In this document: piece after piece, positions 25,466 to 34,508 of the stretch
Layout: each line of letters starts with the position of its first letter
How positions within the stretch are numbered: the first letter of the stretch is position 1
Source of the DNA: Segetibacter sp.
Lineage (GTDB): Bacteria; Bacteroidota; Bacteroidia; Chitinophagales; Chitinophagaceae
Assembly (NCBI RefSeq): GCF_025963695.1
Contig: NZ_JAOQAH010000024.1
Coordinates: 1-44,575, forward strand
Length of the DNA: 44,575 nucleotides
Direction of reading: 5' to 3'
Made by a program: the position numbers and the translations under genes
The notes under the pieces: generated by a model
Told to the model about the DNA's origin: nothing
Database searches by the model: none
The model's input: only the letters and a program-made list of their open reading frames with translations

Positions 25466-26593
25466 ATGCGCATAGCAGTTGATACAAGATTTTTGCACAG
25501 CCACCACCAGCCCGATCTGAAGGAATTTACAAACGAGGTTTTTAAAAGAATTACAACGAAACACTCTAAGCATCATTTTATATTTTTTAATGATAATGCA
25601 TCTATTCACGCTGACGGTTGGCCAAAAAATGTAGAAACTGTTACTATCAATCCACGACCAACAAACATCTTTTTGTATAAGTGGTGGTACGACGTAAAGC
25701 TTCCGTTGGCCTTAAAAAGATACAAGGCGGACGTATTTATTGCCACTTACGGTATCGGTTCTTTAACCACTTCGACAAAGCAGGTATTAATTGTGAGGGA
25801 TCTTGCATTTCTTAATAAACAGAGTACTTCACCCCGCAATAGTGCCGGTTTTTTTAAAAGATTTACCCGAAGTTTTACTAAAAGAGCAAAGGCGGTGCTT
25901 ACCCTGTCTGCGTTTATTAAAGAAGAATTGGTAACGCATTATAATATTAACAGGGAAGCTATTCATATAATAGGTAGTGGGGCAGGGGTCTCTTTTAAAT
26001 CTGTGGACTGGGACGAAAAAGAATTCATCAAGGAGCAATTTGCAGGAGGATGTGAATATTTTATTTTTATCCAACGGGTTGGAACGCAGTTGAGCTTTAT
26101 AAAAGTATTAAAGGCGTTTTCCATTTTTAAAAAATGGCAAAAGACAAATATGAAGCTGGTAATAGCCGGAACCTTTGATGCTGCTTTTGAAAAAGATCTG
26201 GAAAAAATAGCTTCTTACAAATACCGGGAGGATGTTTTCATTAAGAGAGAACCTTCAGAAACTGAACTGGCTCAACTTGTAGCAGCTTCTTATGCATTGG
26301 TGTTTCCATCTTCTTATGAAGGGTTTGCAGTACCTGTATTAGAGGCGTTAAAATGTGAGGTGCCTGTTATTACCTACAAAAATAGCAGTTTGAGTGAAAT
26401 TGCCGATGGTGCTGCGCTCTATGTAAATTCTGACCAGGCAGAAGAAATAGCTGAGCAAATGAAAAGAATTTTTAAAGATGAACTGCTAAGAAATGAGTTG
26501 GTAAAAGCCGCAAAAGATCGGGCCGTGTTATTTAGTTGGGATAGAACAGCAGCACTTCTATGGCAGTCTATTGAGCAGGTTGTTTCCAAATAA
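25466..26593 (+). CDS. glycosyltransferase family 4 protein
   Basis: The protein (375 aa) has a GT-B fold. The N-terminal domain begins MRIAVDTRFL, and the C-terminal donor-binding domain shows YFIFIQRVGTQLSFIKVLKAF, MKLVIAGTFD and the conserved acidic pair in SYALVFPSSYEGFAVPVLEAL. The last is the EX7E-type motif that binds the nucleotide-sugar. ATG 25466 fits the family start; an in-frame ATG at 25448 would add six residues. Products may be a cell-surface or exopolysaccharide glycan, but no other glycan genes are near. Confidence 0.87.
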   Translation: MRIAVDTRFLHSHHQPDLKEFTNEVFKRITTKHSKHHFIFFNDNASIHADGWPKNVETVTINPRPTNIFLYKWWYDVKLPLALKRYKADVFIATYGIGSLTTSTKQVLIVRDLAFLNKQSTSPRNSAGFFKRFTRSFTKRAKAVLTLSAFIKEELVTHYNINREAIHIIGSGAGVSFKSVDWDEKEFIKEQFAGGCEYFIFIQRVGTQLSFIKVLKAFSIFKKWQKTNMKLVIAGTFDAAFEKDLEKIASYKYREDVFIKREPSETELAQLVAASYALVFPSSYEGFAVPVLEALKCEVPVITYKNSSLSEIADGAALYVNSDQAEEIAEQMKRIFKDELLRNELVKAAKDRAVLFSWDRTAALLWQSIEQVVSK

Positions 26594-26608
26594 TCTCCCT
26601 TACTTTTG
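26579..26608 (+). promoter_or_regulatory. promoter of gldC
   Basis: GTTG (26579-26582), 18 nt and TACTTTTG (26601-26608, followed by CAAAC) match the Bacteroidota consensus closely. The -33 box lies inside the last codons of the glycosyltransferase gene. The leader would be about 50 nt. Confidence 0.65.
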
Positions 26609-26662
26609 CAAACTGTAATATTTATTTTATTCATTTTCACGAGGAACATTTAAAATATACAA

Positions 26663-27013
26663 ATGCAAAACAGTACGATAACAATTGATGTGGAGTTAGG
26701 TGATGACAAGGTACCGCAGCAAATTTTATGGAGCGCTTCAGATAGTACAGCCGATGCCGCTCAAAGGGCAAAAGCTATGATGATTTCGTTTTGGGACGCG
26801 GCAGATAAATCTGCACTGCGTATTGATCTATGGACAAAAGACATGATGGTAGATGAAATGGCAGATTTTTTCTATCAAACATTTATGACAATGGCCGATA
26901 CTTTTAACCGGGCAACGCAGCAAGTTGAATTGGGTGAGGAAATGAAGACTTTTGCTAAAAGTTTTTATACCAAGTTTAGAGAATCTCAAATGAAAACAAA
27001 CAAGATAGGTTAG
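26663..27013 (+). CDS. gldC: gliding motility protein GldC
   Basis: GldC is a small cytoplasmic protein that supports gliding in Flavobacterium, where it is encoded beside gldB. The 116 residues match the family throughout: ITIDVELGDDKVPQQILWSA, ALRIDLWTKDMMVDEMADFF and TFMTMADTFNRATQQVELGE. Here gldB is not adjacent; a glycosyltransferase gene precedes and yqeY follows 68 nt later. It has its own promoter at 26579-26608. Confidence 0.93.
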   Translation: MQNSTITIDVELGDDKVPQQILWSASDSTADAAQRAKAMMISFWDAADKSALRIDLWTKDMMVDEMADFFYQTFMTMADTFNRATQQVELGEEMKTFAKSFYTKFRESQMKTNKIG

Positions 27014-27081
27014 ACACTGCTACGCTATGTGTTGTTATCTTATTCCATGCTACAATTCAAAATACCTTTAACAGATATATT

Positions 27082-27534
27082 ATGAATCTCGAACAAAAAA
27101 TTATGGCTGAAATGAAAGACGCCATGAAAGCAAAAAATGAAGCTGCGCTACGAGGGCTGAGGGCTATAAAAGCTGCAATAATTATTGCTAAAACAGCAGA
27201 GGGAGCAGGGGGTGAATTGAAGGAGGAAGATGAAACAAAAATGCTTCAAAAACTGGTTAAGCAACGTCGCGACAGTTTGGAGATTTTCCAAAAACAAAAC
27301 CGTGAAGACCTTGCACAAAAAGAGCAGGAAGAAATTTCGATCATTGAAAAATTCTTACCAAAACAAATGACAGAAGAAGAGTTAAAAGCTGGCGTAGCAG
27401 CAATTATAGCTGAAGTTGGAGCTACCTCTTCTGCCGATATGGGTAAGGTAATGGGGGCGGCCACCAAACAGTTTGCAGGAAAAACGGATGGTAAAGCTAT
27501 TTCTGCAGCGGTTAAGGAACTTCTTTCAAAGTAA
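27082..27534 (+). CDS. yqeY: GatB/YqeY domain-containing protein
   Basis: The 150-residue helical protein matches the YqeY family: N-terminal EQKIMAEMKDAMKAKNEAALRGLRAIKAAI, the middle ISIIEKFLPKQMTEEELKAGV and the C-terminal DMGKVMGAATKQFAGKTDGKAISAAVKELL. The fold is like the tRNA-binding tail of GatB amidotransferase subunits, so a tRNA-linked role is supposed, but none is proven. It is followed by a terminator-like hairpin and cvpA. Confidence 0.93.
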   Translation: MNLEQKIMAEMKDAMKAKNEAALRGLRAIKAAIIIAKTAEGAGGELKEEDETKMLQKLVKQRRDSLEIFQKQNREDLAQKEQEEISIIEKFLPKQMTEEELKAGVAAIIAEVGATSSADMGKVMGAATKQFAGKTDGKAISAAVKELLSK

Positions 27535-27543
27535 GCTGCAACT

Positions 27544-27581
27544 GGTTCAAACCGCGAATTATTATTTCGCGTTTTGGAACT
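27544..27581 (+). terminator. hairpin terminator between yqeY and cvpA
   Basis: A perfect CGCGAA / TTCGCG stem with a 7-nt loop extends outward with few mismatches (GGTTCAAAC against GTTTTGGAACT) and runs into TTTT. It lies 10 nt past the yqeY stop. Confidence 0.55.
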
Positions 27582-27595
27582 TCAATTAATAAACA

Positions 27596-28129
27596 ATGTT
27601 AATAGACCTTATTTTCCTGCTAATAATAGTGATGGCTATATTTAAAGGGATTAGCAAAGGCTTTATCGTGGCTGTTTTTTCTTTGCTTTCTTTTATTATA
27701 GGTCTAGCTGCAGCACTAAAGTTATCTGCAGTTGTAGCGGTTTATTTGCAGGAGAAAATGAAGGTGAGTGGTTACTGGCTTCCCTTTCTTGCTTTTCTTA
27801 TCGTGTTTATAGTTGTAGTGTTGCTGGTAAGATTAGGTGCAGCATTATTGAAAAAGGTGGTAAGTGTTGCGTTTCTTGGGTGGGCAGACGCGCTGACAGG
27901 TATTGTTCTATATGCCATTATGTACCTGATGGTTTTTAGTGTGATCTTATTTTTTGCTACCCGCATTCATTTAATTTCTAATGATATGCAGGCCGACTCA
28001 CGCACCTATTCTTTTATTGAACCATTTGGGCCGAAAGTAATGAACCTGCTGGGCAAAGCAATTCCTCTTTTTAGTCACATGTTTTCTGATCTTAGCAGGT
28101 TTTTTGAAGGTGTATCGAAGAAAGGGTAA
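27596..28129 (+). CDS. CvpA family membrane protein
   Basis: The 177-residue protein has four membrane segments: LIDLIFLLIIVMAIFKGISKGF, AVFSLLSFIIGLAAALKL, WLPFLAFLIVFIVVVLLVRLGAALL and LTGIVLYAIMYLMVFSVILFFAT. The FKGISKGF turn after the first segment is the CvpA family hallmark. CvpA of E. coli is tied to colicin V production and envelope stress tolerance; its mechanism is unknown. It follows yqeY by 61 nt. Confidence 0.88.
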   Translation: MLIDLIFLLIIVMAIFKGISKGFIVAVFSLLSFIIGLAAALKLSAVVAVYLQEKMKVSGYWLPFLAFLIVFIVVVLLVRLGAALLKKVVSVAFLGWADALTGIVLYAIMYLMVFSVILFFATRIHLISNDMQADSRTYSFIEPFGPKVMNLLGKAIPLFSHMFSDLSRFFEGVSKKG

Positions 28130-28275
28130 AGCTTTAACGTTACTCCCAAACTTTATGCTTTTATAGCTGTTATTACAATCCTATTGATTTTGTTTCCATT
28201 ACCCAAAGCATTCTTTCATATTATTTGTGTTTATTTGTAGAAATAAGAATGATTAGTAATTGCCCATAATTGCAG

Positions 28276-29055
28276 ATGAAGTATCAAATAAAACAACAGG
28301 ACAAATTTAAATTTATAGAGGTAGGTTCAGGTGAACCGCTTGTTCTGCTACATGGACTTTTTGGAGCATTAAGTAATTTTAAAGACCTTATTGATTATTT
28401 CAGCACCAGGTTTAGAGTTGTGGTACCTATGCTTCCATTGTTCGAGCTGGACATTTTTCATACTACCGTAGGTGGGCTTGCAAAATTTGTTCACCGCTTC
28501 ATCGATGCACGCGGCTTAAATAATGTGCATTTGTTAGGTAATTCTTTAGGAGGTCATGTTGGGCTTGTTTATATACTCAAGCATCCCGAAAAAATAAAGA
28601 CACTTACGCTTACCGGTAGTTCTGGTCTGTTCGAAAGTGGTATGGGCGACAGCTATCCGAAGCGTGGTAACAAAGATTACATTCGCAAAAAGACAGAATT
28701 AACTTTTTATAATCCCGAAATGGCCACCGATGAACTGGTGAACGAAGTTTTTGAGATTACCAATAACCGGATAAAAGTCATAAAAATCATATCCTTAGCT
28801 AAAAGTGCTATTCGCAATAATCTAGGCCAGGAGTTGACTAGAATTAAACAACCAACATGTCTTATCTGGGGTAAGAATGATACGATTACACCTCCATTTG
28901 TTGCGGAAGAGTTTAAAAAATTAATCCCAAATAGTGAGTTACATTTTGTTGACCAATGTGGTCACGCGCCAATGATGGAAGTTCCCGGAGAATTTAACGT
29001 TATACTTGATCAGTTTTTAAGCAAGCACTGTCAGCCCGTTTCTACCTTGGCTTAG
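28276..29055 (+). CDS. alpha/beta hydrolase
   Basis: The fold is a 259-residue alpha/beta hydrolase with the full triad: nucleophile S90 in GNSLGGH, the acid in LIWGKNDTITPP, and His in QCGHAPMMEVPG. The oxyanion-hole HGLFG lies at 26-30. The substrate is not clear; similar proteins are annotated as esterases or C-C hydrolases. ATG 28276 is used, as the longer frame opens at a TTG (28270). It precedes the CBS-domain gene by 35 nt on the same strand. Confidence 0.88.
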   Translation: MKYQIKQQDKFKFIEVGSGEPLVLLHGLFGALSNFKDLIDYFSTRFRVVVPMLPLFELDIFHTTVGGLAKFVHRFIDARGLNNVHLLGNSLGGHVGLVYILKHPEKIKTLTLTGSSGLFESGMGDSYPKRGNKDYIRKKTELTFYNPEMATDELVNEVFEITNNRIKVIKIISLAKSAIRNNLGQELTRIKQPTCLIWGKNDTITPPFVAEEFKKLIPNSELHFVDQCGHAPMMEVPGEFNVILDQFLSKHCQPVSTLA

Positions 29056-29090
29056 AGTTTGATCATTAAAGAAAAACTGAGAGCATCGGA

Positions 29091-29750
29091 ATGTTAGCAA
29101 ATCAATTAATAACAACCCATTACCCTACCGTAGAGCCTGATGATAAAATTTCCCTTGCGTTACAGTTAATGGAGGATTTCGACATTTTGCATATTGCTTT
29201 AGTCGACCACAACAAATACCTTGGCGTTATTAGTAAAGACGATCTTTTAGATGCAAATGATAATGCGTCAATAAAGGTAGCCTTAGGTGGAATGCTGCAA
29301 AAAGCAGTCAGGCCCTCCGAACATTTCCTTACCGCTTTAAAATTAGCTTCTCAAAACAATCTTTCGATGGTTCCTGTTGTTAATAATGAGCAGGAATGGG
29401 TAGGTGCAATACCCGCAACCGAATTATTAAAAGCCGCTGCAACATTTACCGGAGCTGAAGAACCTGGTGCGGTTATTATACTTGAGATGGAGCGGAAAAG
29501 CTATTCTTTCGGTGAAATCAGTCGCCTTGTTGAAACCAATGACGCATATATTACGCAGTTCAATACTTTCTTTGAAAACGAAACGGGACTTTTAATCGTA
29601 ACTATTAAAATAAATAAGTTGGAGGTATCAGATATACTTGCAACTTTCCAACGCTACGAGTACAGCGTTAGGTATTTTATGGGAGAAGAACAGTACGAAA
29701 ACGAGTTAAGATACAACTATGATCATTTAATGTCATATTTAAAAATCTAA
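29091..29750 (+). CDS. CBS domain-containing protein
   Basis: Two CBS modules are visible in the first 120 residues: PTVEPDDKISLALQLMEDFDILHIALVDHNKYLGVISKDDLLDA and a second starting VRPSEHFLTALKLASQNNLSMVPVVNNEQEWVGAI. The C-terminal 90 residues (GAVIILEMERKSYSFGEISRLV) look like an ACT-like regulatory domain. CBS pairs bind adenosyl ligands. It opens the conserved cluster with nadK, porG, uppS and bamA. Confidence 0.88.
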   Translation: MLANQLITTHYPTVEPDDKISLALQLMEDFDILHIALVDHNKYLGVISKDDLLDANDNASIKVALGGMLQKAVRPSEHFLTALKLASQNNLSMVPVVNNEQEWVGAIPATELLKAAATFTGAEEPGAVIILEMERKSYSFGEISRLVETNDAYITQFNTFFENETGLLIVTIKINKLEVSDILATFQRYEYSVRYFMGEEQYENELRYNYDHLMSYLKI

Positions 29751-29864
29751 ATAGCAGCCAAAGAAATACAACAGAAAAACGGTTTTGTTAATGTCTTCTC
29801 CTTTTTATTTTAATACTTCTTCCCTTTTTACATTTACAATAATAAAAACGTTTGCTTACTTGTA

Positions 29865-31319
29865 ATGCGAAACCTGGGTAGAACACTGTTTCTTCTTGTA
29901 CTTTTCTTTTTATTTACGTGGATCAAAGGGTATTCACAGTTAATAGAAAAAGCACCTCCTTCACCTGTTGCTGTAGATACTGCACCAGTAGACTCATTTA
30001 GTGTTGTTGTTACCGTCTCTGACGTCGTAGTTACGGGTTTTAAAAAAACAAAGCCTTACATTATTCAACGTGAAGTCCCTTTTAAAAAAGGCCAGTCCCT
30101 TGCTTCAAACGAATTAACAGATAAACTTAAGTTGGGCAAGCAGCAGCTAATGAATACGTCGCTTTTTGTTGATGTAGATATTAGGGCCGTAAAAATCGAC
30201 AGCGAACATATATCTATTAATATCCACGTAAAAGAAAGGTGGTATTTATTTCCTATTCCTTATTTCAGAATCGTAAGTAGAAATTTCAATACATGGTGGG
30301 TTGAAGAAAACCGTAGTCTTGACAGAGTTGAGTATGGGCTGAAGTTTATGCAAAACAACGTCAGTGGCAGAAACGATAATTTGAACCTATGGATGGTTAG
30401 CGGCTATACGCAACAATTTTCTTTGCGATATGACAATCCCAATATTGATAACAAACTCAAAAATGGGATCAACATCGGTTTTGGTTTCAAAAGGAACCGC
30501 GAACTAAATTATGGGATGGACTCAGCCCGTCCTAACAAAATAAGTTTTGTTAAACAGGCAGATCGTTTTTTACTTAATGAACACTATGTTGATTTTGCCT
30601 ATACGTACAGGCCAGCGATAAGAACAAGGCATACCTTCCGCGCTTCGTATGGAAATGTTGTAGTAGATGACTCTGTCGTAAAGCTTAATCCAACTTATTT
30701 TGCTTATTATGGTACACGCTCCCGCCATTTCGATTTAAGTTATAATCTCTCATATATCAATCTCGATTATGCTCCATATCCATTAAAAGGATTTTCAGGT
30801 GAAGCAGGTATTTTTAAAAGATTTGGAAATGGTTCTAACTTTTCGCAGCTCAGTGGTAGAGGAAACTATAACATTAGGCTTTCGCCGGCGTCATACATGC
30901 AGTTTCAGGCCGCGGGAATATTACGTTTTCCTTTTAACCAGCCCTATATTTCCAATAACCTTCTGGGCTCCACAAGCCTTTACATGAGGGGACTAGAGTA
31001 TTATGTTATAGAAGGCGTAGCAGGCGGTGTAGGCAGGGCTACTATTAAAAACGAAATATTGTCATTTAATCTTAGAAGTCCTTTAAAAAGTAAGACGCAC
31101 GATAAAATTCCTTTTCGGGTATTTCTTAAAGCTTTTGGCGATGTAGGCTATTCTTACACGCCCAATTATGGTATAAGCAGGCTCAATAATAAGTTGCTTC
31201 GCACATGGGGTTTTGGTGTCGATATCGTTACCTTTTACGATGTAGTCTTAAGGTTCGAATACAGCTACAACCAGCTTGGCGACAATTCATTGTTCTTTCA
31301 TACCCAAAATGAATGGTAA
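29865..31319 (+). CDS. BamA/TamA-like outer-membrane barrel protein, 484 aa
   Basis: After a signal peptide (TLFLLVLFFLFTWIKGYSQ) comes one POTRA-like domain (about 48-125, with VVTGFKKTKPYIIQREVPFKKGQSL and HISINIHVKERW), then a barrel of some 350 residues with alternating strands and C-terminal VVLRFEYSYNQLGDNSLFF. It is like BamA but has one POTRA where BamA has five. It may help insert or shuttle lipids or proteins in the outer membrane; this is inferred. It interrupts the usual CBS - nadK pair in the conserved cluster. Confidence 0.8.
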   Translation: MRNLGRTLFLLVLFFLFTWIKGYSQLIEKAPPSPVAVDTAPVDSFSVVVTVSDVVVTGFKKTKPYIIQREVPFKKGQSLASNELTDKLKLGKQQLMNTSLFVDVDIRAVKIDSEHISINIHVKERWYLFPIPYFRIVSRNFNTWWVEENRSLDRVEYGLKFMQNNVSGRNDNLNLWMVSGYTQQFSLRYDNPNIDNKLKNGINIGFGFKRNRELNYGMDSARPNKISFVKQADRFLLNEHYVDFAYTYRPAIRTRHTFRASYGNVVVDDSVVKLNPTYFAYYGTRSRHFDLSYNLSYINLDYAPYPLKGFSGEAGIFKRFGNGSNFSQLSGRGNYNIRLSPASYMQFQAAGILRFPFNQPYISNNLLGSTSLYMRGLEYYVIEGVAGGVGRATIKNEILSFNLRSPLKSKTHDKIPFRVFLKAFGDVGYSYTPNYGISRLNNKLLRTWGFGVDIVTFYDVVLRFEYSYNQLGDNSLFFHTQNEW

Positions 31320-31362
31320 TTGCAGGGTTCAAAGAGGCATCAATTACGCACGCCAATTTTTA

Positions 31363-31418
31363 TTTGGGTAACCAACCCCATATCATTTACAATCTTTAGT
31401 TGCGTCGCACTCTTGTGC
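31363..31418 (-). repeat. bipartite intergenic element, copy C
   Basis: On the minus strand box 1 has GCACAAGAGTGCGACGCAAC, then exactly 21 nt, then GGTTGGTTACCCAAA. No partner copy is seen. It lies between the barrel gene and nadK. Confidence 0.75.
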
Positions 31419-31549
31419 TCAATATCTTTGTTTTCCATTGTAGAATTGTTTTATATCATCACAACTTATTAGTCGTTTTCGATGTCTTCATTTTACCCCT
31501 ATCATACTTATTTGTTTAATTTTAAAATAATAGGACGTAATTCACTTTA

Positions 31550-32431
31550 ATGAAAGTAGCTATTTACAGCCGCGGGCTGGATCCCGAACAAGACGTGCAA
31601 TTGCTCACTCTACTGGAGGAACTTACCCGGCATCACATTAAAGCTTGTCTTCACAAATCCCTGGTCGGTCCACACTCTGCCGTCAATATGCTTCCGGCAA
31701 CCTATTCTGTTTTCTCAAAACACGAAGACCTCGATCCGAGCATAGATTGCATTATTAGTCTTGGTGGCGATGGAACTATGCTCGACTCTGCAACACTTGT
31801 ACGTGATAAAAAGATACCTGTGATGGGTATTAATTTTGGGCGTCTTGGTTTTTTGGCAAGTATTAGCAAAGACGAACTTACTCTTGCGGTGGAAGCACTT
31901 GCTAATGGTCGTTATGTAGTAGAAAAGCGAATTCTTTTACATCTTGATGCCAGTATACCTTTATTTGGTGACACTCCTTTCGCGTTAAATGAGTTTGCTA
32001 TTCACAAGCGCGACTTTTCACCCATGATAAAAATTCACACTTATCTTAATGGTGAATTTTTAAACAGTTACTGGGCCGATGGTTTAATTGTTTCAACGCC
32101 TACAGGTTCAACCGGCTATAATATGAGTTGCGGAGGTCCAATTGTTTTTCCTGAAAGCGCTTGCTTTGTAATTACACCAATAGCACCTCATAATCTTAAT
32201 CTTCGACCTATTGTAATTCCAGACAATAACATCATCAGTTTTGAAGTAGAGGGCCGGGCAGAAGAGTTTATCTGCACCATGGATGCAAGGCGCGAAATTG
32301 TAGAGAAAGACATTCAGCTTGCAGTTAAAAAAGAAGAATTTGAAGTTTTATTAATTGTACTAAACGAAAACAGTTTTCTTTCGACTCTTAGAGAAAAGTT
32401 AACATGGGGTTTTGACAAAAGAAATAAATAG
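31550..32431 (+). CDS. nadK: NAD kinase
   Basis: NadK phosphorylates NAD to NADP using ATP. The family GGDG motif is in IISLGGDGTMLDSATLV and is followed by NFGRLGFLAS, then LNEFAIHKR and WADGLIVSTPTGSTGYNMSCGGPIV, all conserved. Length (293 aa) is typical. It belongs to the conserved envelope cluster with porG, uppS and bamA. There is a 58-nt gap to porG. Confidence 0.96.
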   Translation: MKVAIYSRGLDPEQDVQLLTLLEELTRHHIKACLHKSLVGPHSAVNMLPATYSVFSKHEDLDPSIDCIISLGGDGTMLDSATLVRDKKIPVMGINFGRLGFLASISKDELTLAVEALANGRYVVEKRILLHLDASIPLFGDTPFALNEFAIHKRDFSPMIKIHTYLNGEFLNSYWADGLIVSTPTGSTGYNMSCGGPIVFPESACFVITPIAPHNLNLRPIVIPDNNIISFEVEGRAEEFICTMDARREIVEKDIQLAVKKEEFEVLLIVLNENSFLSTLREKLTWGFDKRNK

Positions 32432-32488
32432 CTTAATTGAAAATAATAGGGTTTTTTTGTATTAATTACTACTTCAGTACCTATAATT

Positions 32489-33331
32489 ATGAAGCAAATT
32501 GCAATTGTGTTTTTCGCCGTTGTTATAAGTCTTAGCAGCCGTGCCCAGTCTATGGATAGCTACGTACAGGAAGGTGAATTTGGTGTTGCTATTGGAGCAG
32601 CACATTATTTTGGAGATCTTAATACCCGTGCATCACTAAATCGCCCTAAGTTTAGTGCCGGAGTTTTTTTTCGCAAGCAATTTGGCAATTATGTAGGTTT
32701 GAAAGTAGGTGCAAACTATGCCCGTCTTGGTTACTCGGATATATACAGCAAAAACGAGTTTCAGAACCGCAGGAACTTAAGTTTTAATACTAACCTGTGG
32801 GAGTTTGCCGTAAGTGGCGATTTTAATTTTTTTAAGTTTTATCCCGGTATTTCAGGGTTTACGTATACGCCTTATGTTTCTCTGGGTGTGGGTGTATTTT
32901 CTTATGATCCTTATGCCTATTTAGATAGCACTAAACATTATCTACGTCCTTTGGGTACCGAAGGGCAAGGGAGTGCTGCTTATCCTGACCGTAAGCCCTA
33001 CGGCACGATGGCTGTTTGCTTTCCTGTAGCAGTTGGTTTTAAATATAACGTGAGCCCGGCAATTAATGTTTTTGCTGAAGTTGGTTATCGCTTTACAACT
33101 ACCGATTATTTGGACGATGTAAGTACTACTTATGCACCGGATGCATTTGTTGTATCTCCAAACGGTCAGCCTTCGCCTGCCATGTTGTTAGCCGACCGCA
33201 GTTACGAAACCGGTCCTCTTATTGGTCTTAAGGGCAGGCAAAGAGGAAACAGCACTCAAAAAGACTCGTATGTGATGGCTCATTTTGGTGTTTCATTCAA
33301 TATCTCATCTTACCGTTGTCCTAAGCCGTAA
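32489..33331 (+). CDS. porG: PorG-like type IX secretion outer-membrane protein (DUF6089)
   Basis: The protein has a signal peptide (KQIAIVFFAVVISLSSRAQ) and an eight-strand barrel pattern with DUF6089 features: GEFGVAIGAAHYFGDLN, PKFSAGVFFRKQFGNYVGLKVGANY, YTPYVSLGVGVFSYDPYA and INVFAEVGYRFTTTDYLDDV. PorG is an outer-membrane part of the T9SS that contacts the GldK/GldN ring in Porphyromonas. Location between nadK and uppS is the usual one for porG. A terminator-like hairpin follows. Confidence 0.87.
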   Translation: MKQIAIVFFAVVISLSSRAQSMDSYVQEGEFGVAIGAAHYFGDLNTRASLNRPKFSAGVFFRKQFGNYVGLKVGANYARLGYSDIYSKNEFQNRRNLSFNTNLWEFAVSGDFNFFKFYPGISGFTYTPYVSLGVGVFSYDPYAYLDSTKHYLRPLGTEGQGSAAYPDRKPYGTMAVCFPVAVGFKYNVSPAINVFAEVGYRFTTTDYLDDVSTTYAPDAFVVSPNGQPSPAMLLADRSYETGPLIGLKGRQRGNSTQKDSYVMAHFGVSFNISSYRCPKP

Positions 33332-33345
33332 ACTTACTTTTATAC

Positions 33346-33384
33346 AGCTTAAGAAACCTGGTACCAAGACCGGTTTTTTAAGCT
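33346..33384 (+). terminator. hairpin terminator after porG
   Basis: AGCTTAAGAAACC pairs with GGTTTTTTAAGCT (one G-T pair), with a further GGT/ACC beyond a bulge and a 6-nt loop. The T run is within the stem, which is common in this phylum. It begins 15 nt past porG. Confidence 0.65.
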
Positions 33385-33437
33385 ATATGCCGTTGCACTG
33401 TATGTGTATTCCTTCCATTGGTGAATAAGGGGCAATT

Positions 33438-33493
33438 GTACAAGTGTGCGACGCAAGTAAAGCTGAACAAAGGCCTTTTGCATGGCACCAAAA
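33438..33493 (+). repeat. bipartite intergenic element, copy F
   Basis: Box 1 is GTACAAGTGTGCGACGCAAG, the spacer is exactly 21 nt and box 2 is TGCATGGCACCAAAA. It lies between the porG terminator and uppS. A decayed inverted mate may be at 33356-33411, though this is doubtful. Confidence 0.8.
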
Positions 33494-33604
33494 AAAGTTT
33501 CAGGAGGTTTTATCTGCTCTATCTGTTCAACCTTGTATATAAATCTTTTCTACTTAAACAATTCGTTTTGCTACCTTTAGTCGCTTAAAACAGGATTTTA
33601 TAAA

Positions 33605-34357
33605 ATGGAGGATTTGAAAGATAAAATTGACCTTTCGCGTTTGCCCCGGCATATTGCAATAATAATGGATGGCAACGGGCGTTGGGCAAAAGAAAAGGGT
33701 GAAGACAGGCTTTTCGGTCATTTTCACGGTGTTGAAAGCGTACGGAATATTGTGGAAGGCTGTGCCGAGCTTGGTATTGGATATCTTACTTTATATGCTT
33801 TTAGTACAGAAAATTGGGATAGACCGGAAAATGAAGTGAATGGGTTAATGGCACTTTTAGTAGATACCATCCGGCGTGAAGTAGATACCCTTAATAAAAA
33901 TAACATCAAAATGCATGTGATTGGTGATATGAACCTGCTTCCTAAATATGCCTTTGACGAGTTGGAGGAAGCCAGGGAAATGACCAGTCAAAATACAGGA
34001 TTAAACCTGGTAATGGCCTTAAGCTACAGCAGCCGCTGGGAGCTGTTAAATGCGGTTAAAAATATAGCGTTAGATGTGCAGTCAGGTAAGGTAAATCCGC
34101 AGTTGATCAATTATGATACGCTGGAGAAGTACTTATGTACCAGTGACTTTCCTGACCCGGAACTAATGATTAGAACCAGCGGTGAATACAGGATCAGTAA
34201 CTTCTTATTGTATCAACTTGCCTATGCTGAACTATACTTTACCAACACACGTTGGCCTGATTTCAGAAAGGATAATCTCTACGAAGCAATACTAGACTTT
34301 CAAGGCCGCGAAAGGAGGTTTGGAAAAATTACCGAACAACTTCATGTATCAAGCTGA
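33605..34357 (+). CDS. uppS: isoprenyl transferase / undecaprenyl diphosphate synthase
   Basis: The enzyme makes the C55 lipid carrier for peptidoglycan and surface glycans by cis-condensation of isopentenyl units. The catalytic motif IIMDGNGRWAKEKG (D22) is intact, with LTLYAFSTENWDRP, NLVMALSYSSRWEL and the C-terminal IRTSGEYRISNFLLYQLAYAELYF. At 250 aa it has the family length. It comes just before bamA, 151 nt away, as in many bacteria. Confidence 0.96.
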   Translation: MEDLKDKIDLSRLPRHIAIIMDGNGRWAKEKGEDRLFGHFHGVESVRNIVEGCAELGIGYLTLYAFSTENWDRPENEVNGLMALLVDTIRREVDTLNKNNIKMHVIGDMNLLPKYAFDELEEAREMTSQNTGLNLVMALSYSSRWELLNAVKNIALDVQSGKVNPQLINYDTLEKYLCTSDFPDPELMIRTSGEYRISNFLLYQLAYAELYFTNTRWPDFRKDNLYEAILDFQGRERRFGKITEQLHVSS

Positions 34358-34508
34358 CTTTAGTAATTGTGAAACTCTTTCTCCTAGTATTATAAGTTAC
34401 TATTAACAAACACTTTTAAATATTCCCGTTAATTTGCCTCAGATTGGAAAATCTGTTCCCGTAAGCTGTGTTCAGCCCGGCCTTAAAAACAACCAAATCA
34501 AGATTTTG

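Noticed and set aside
34434..34508. N-terminal extension of BamA from TTG
   Set aside because: It would place 25 polar residues before an obvious signal peptide; ATG 34509 is the sound start.
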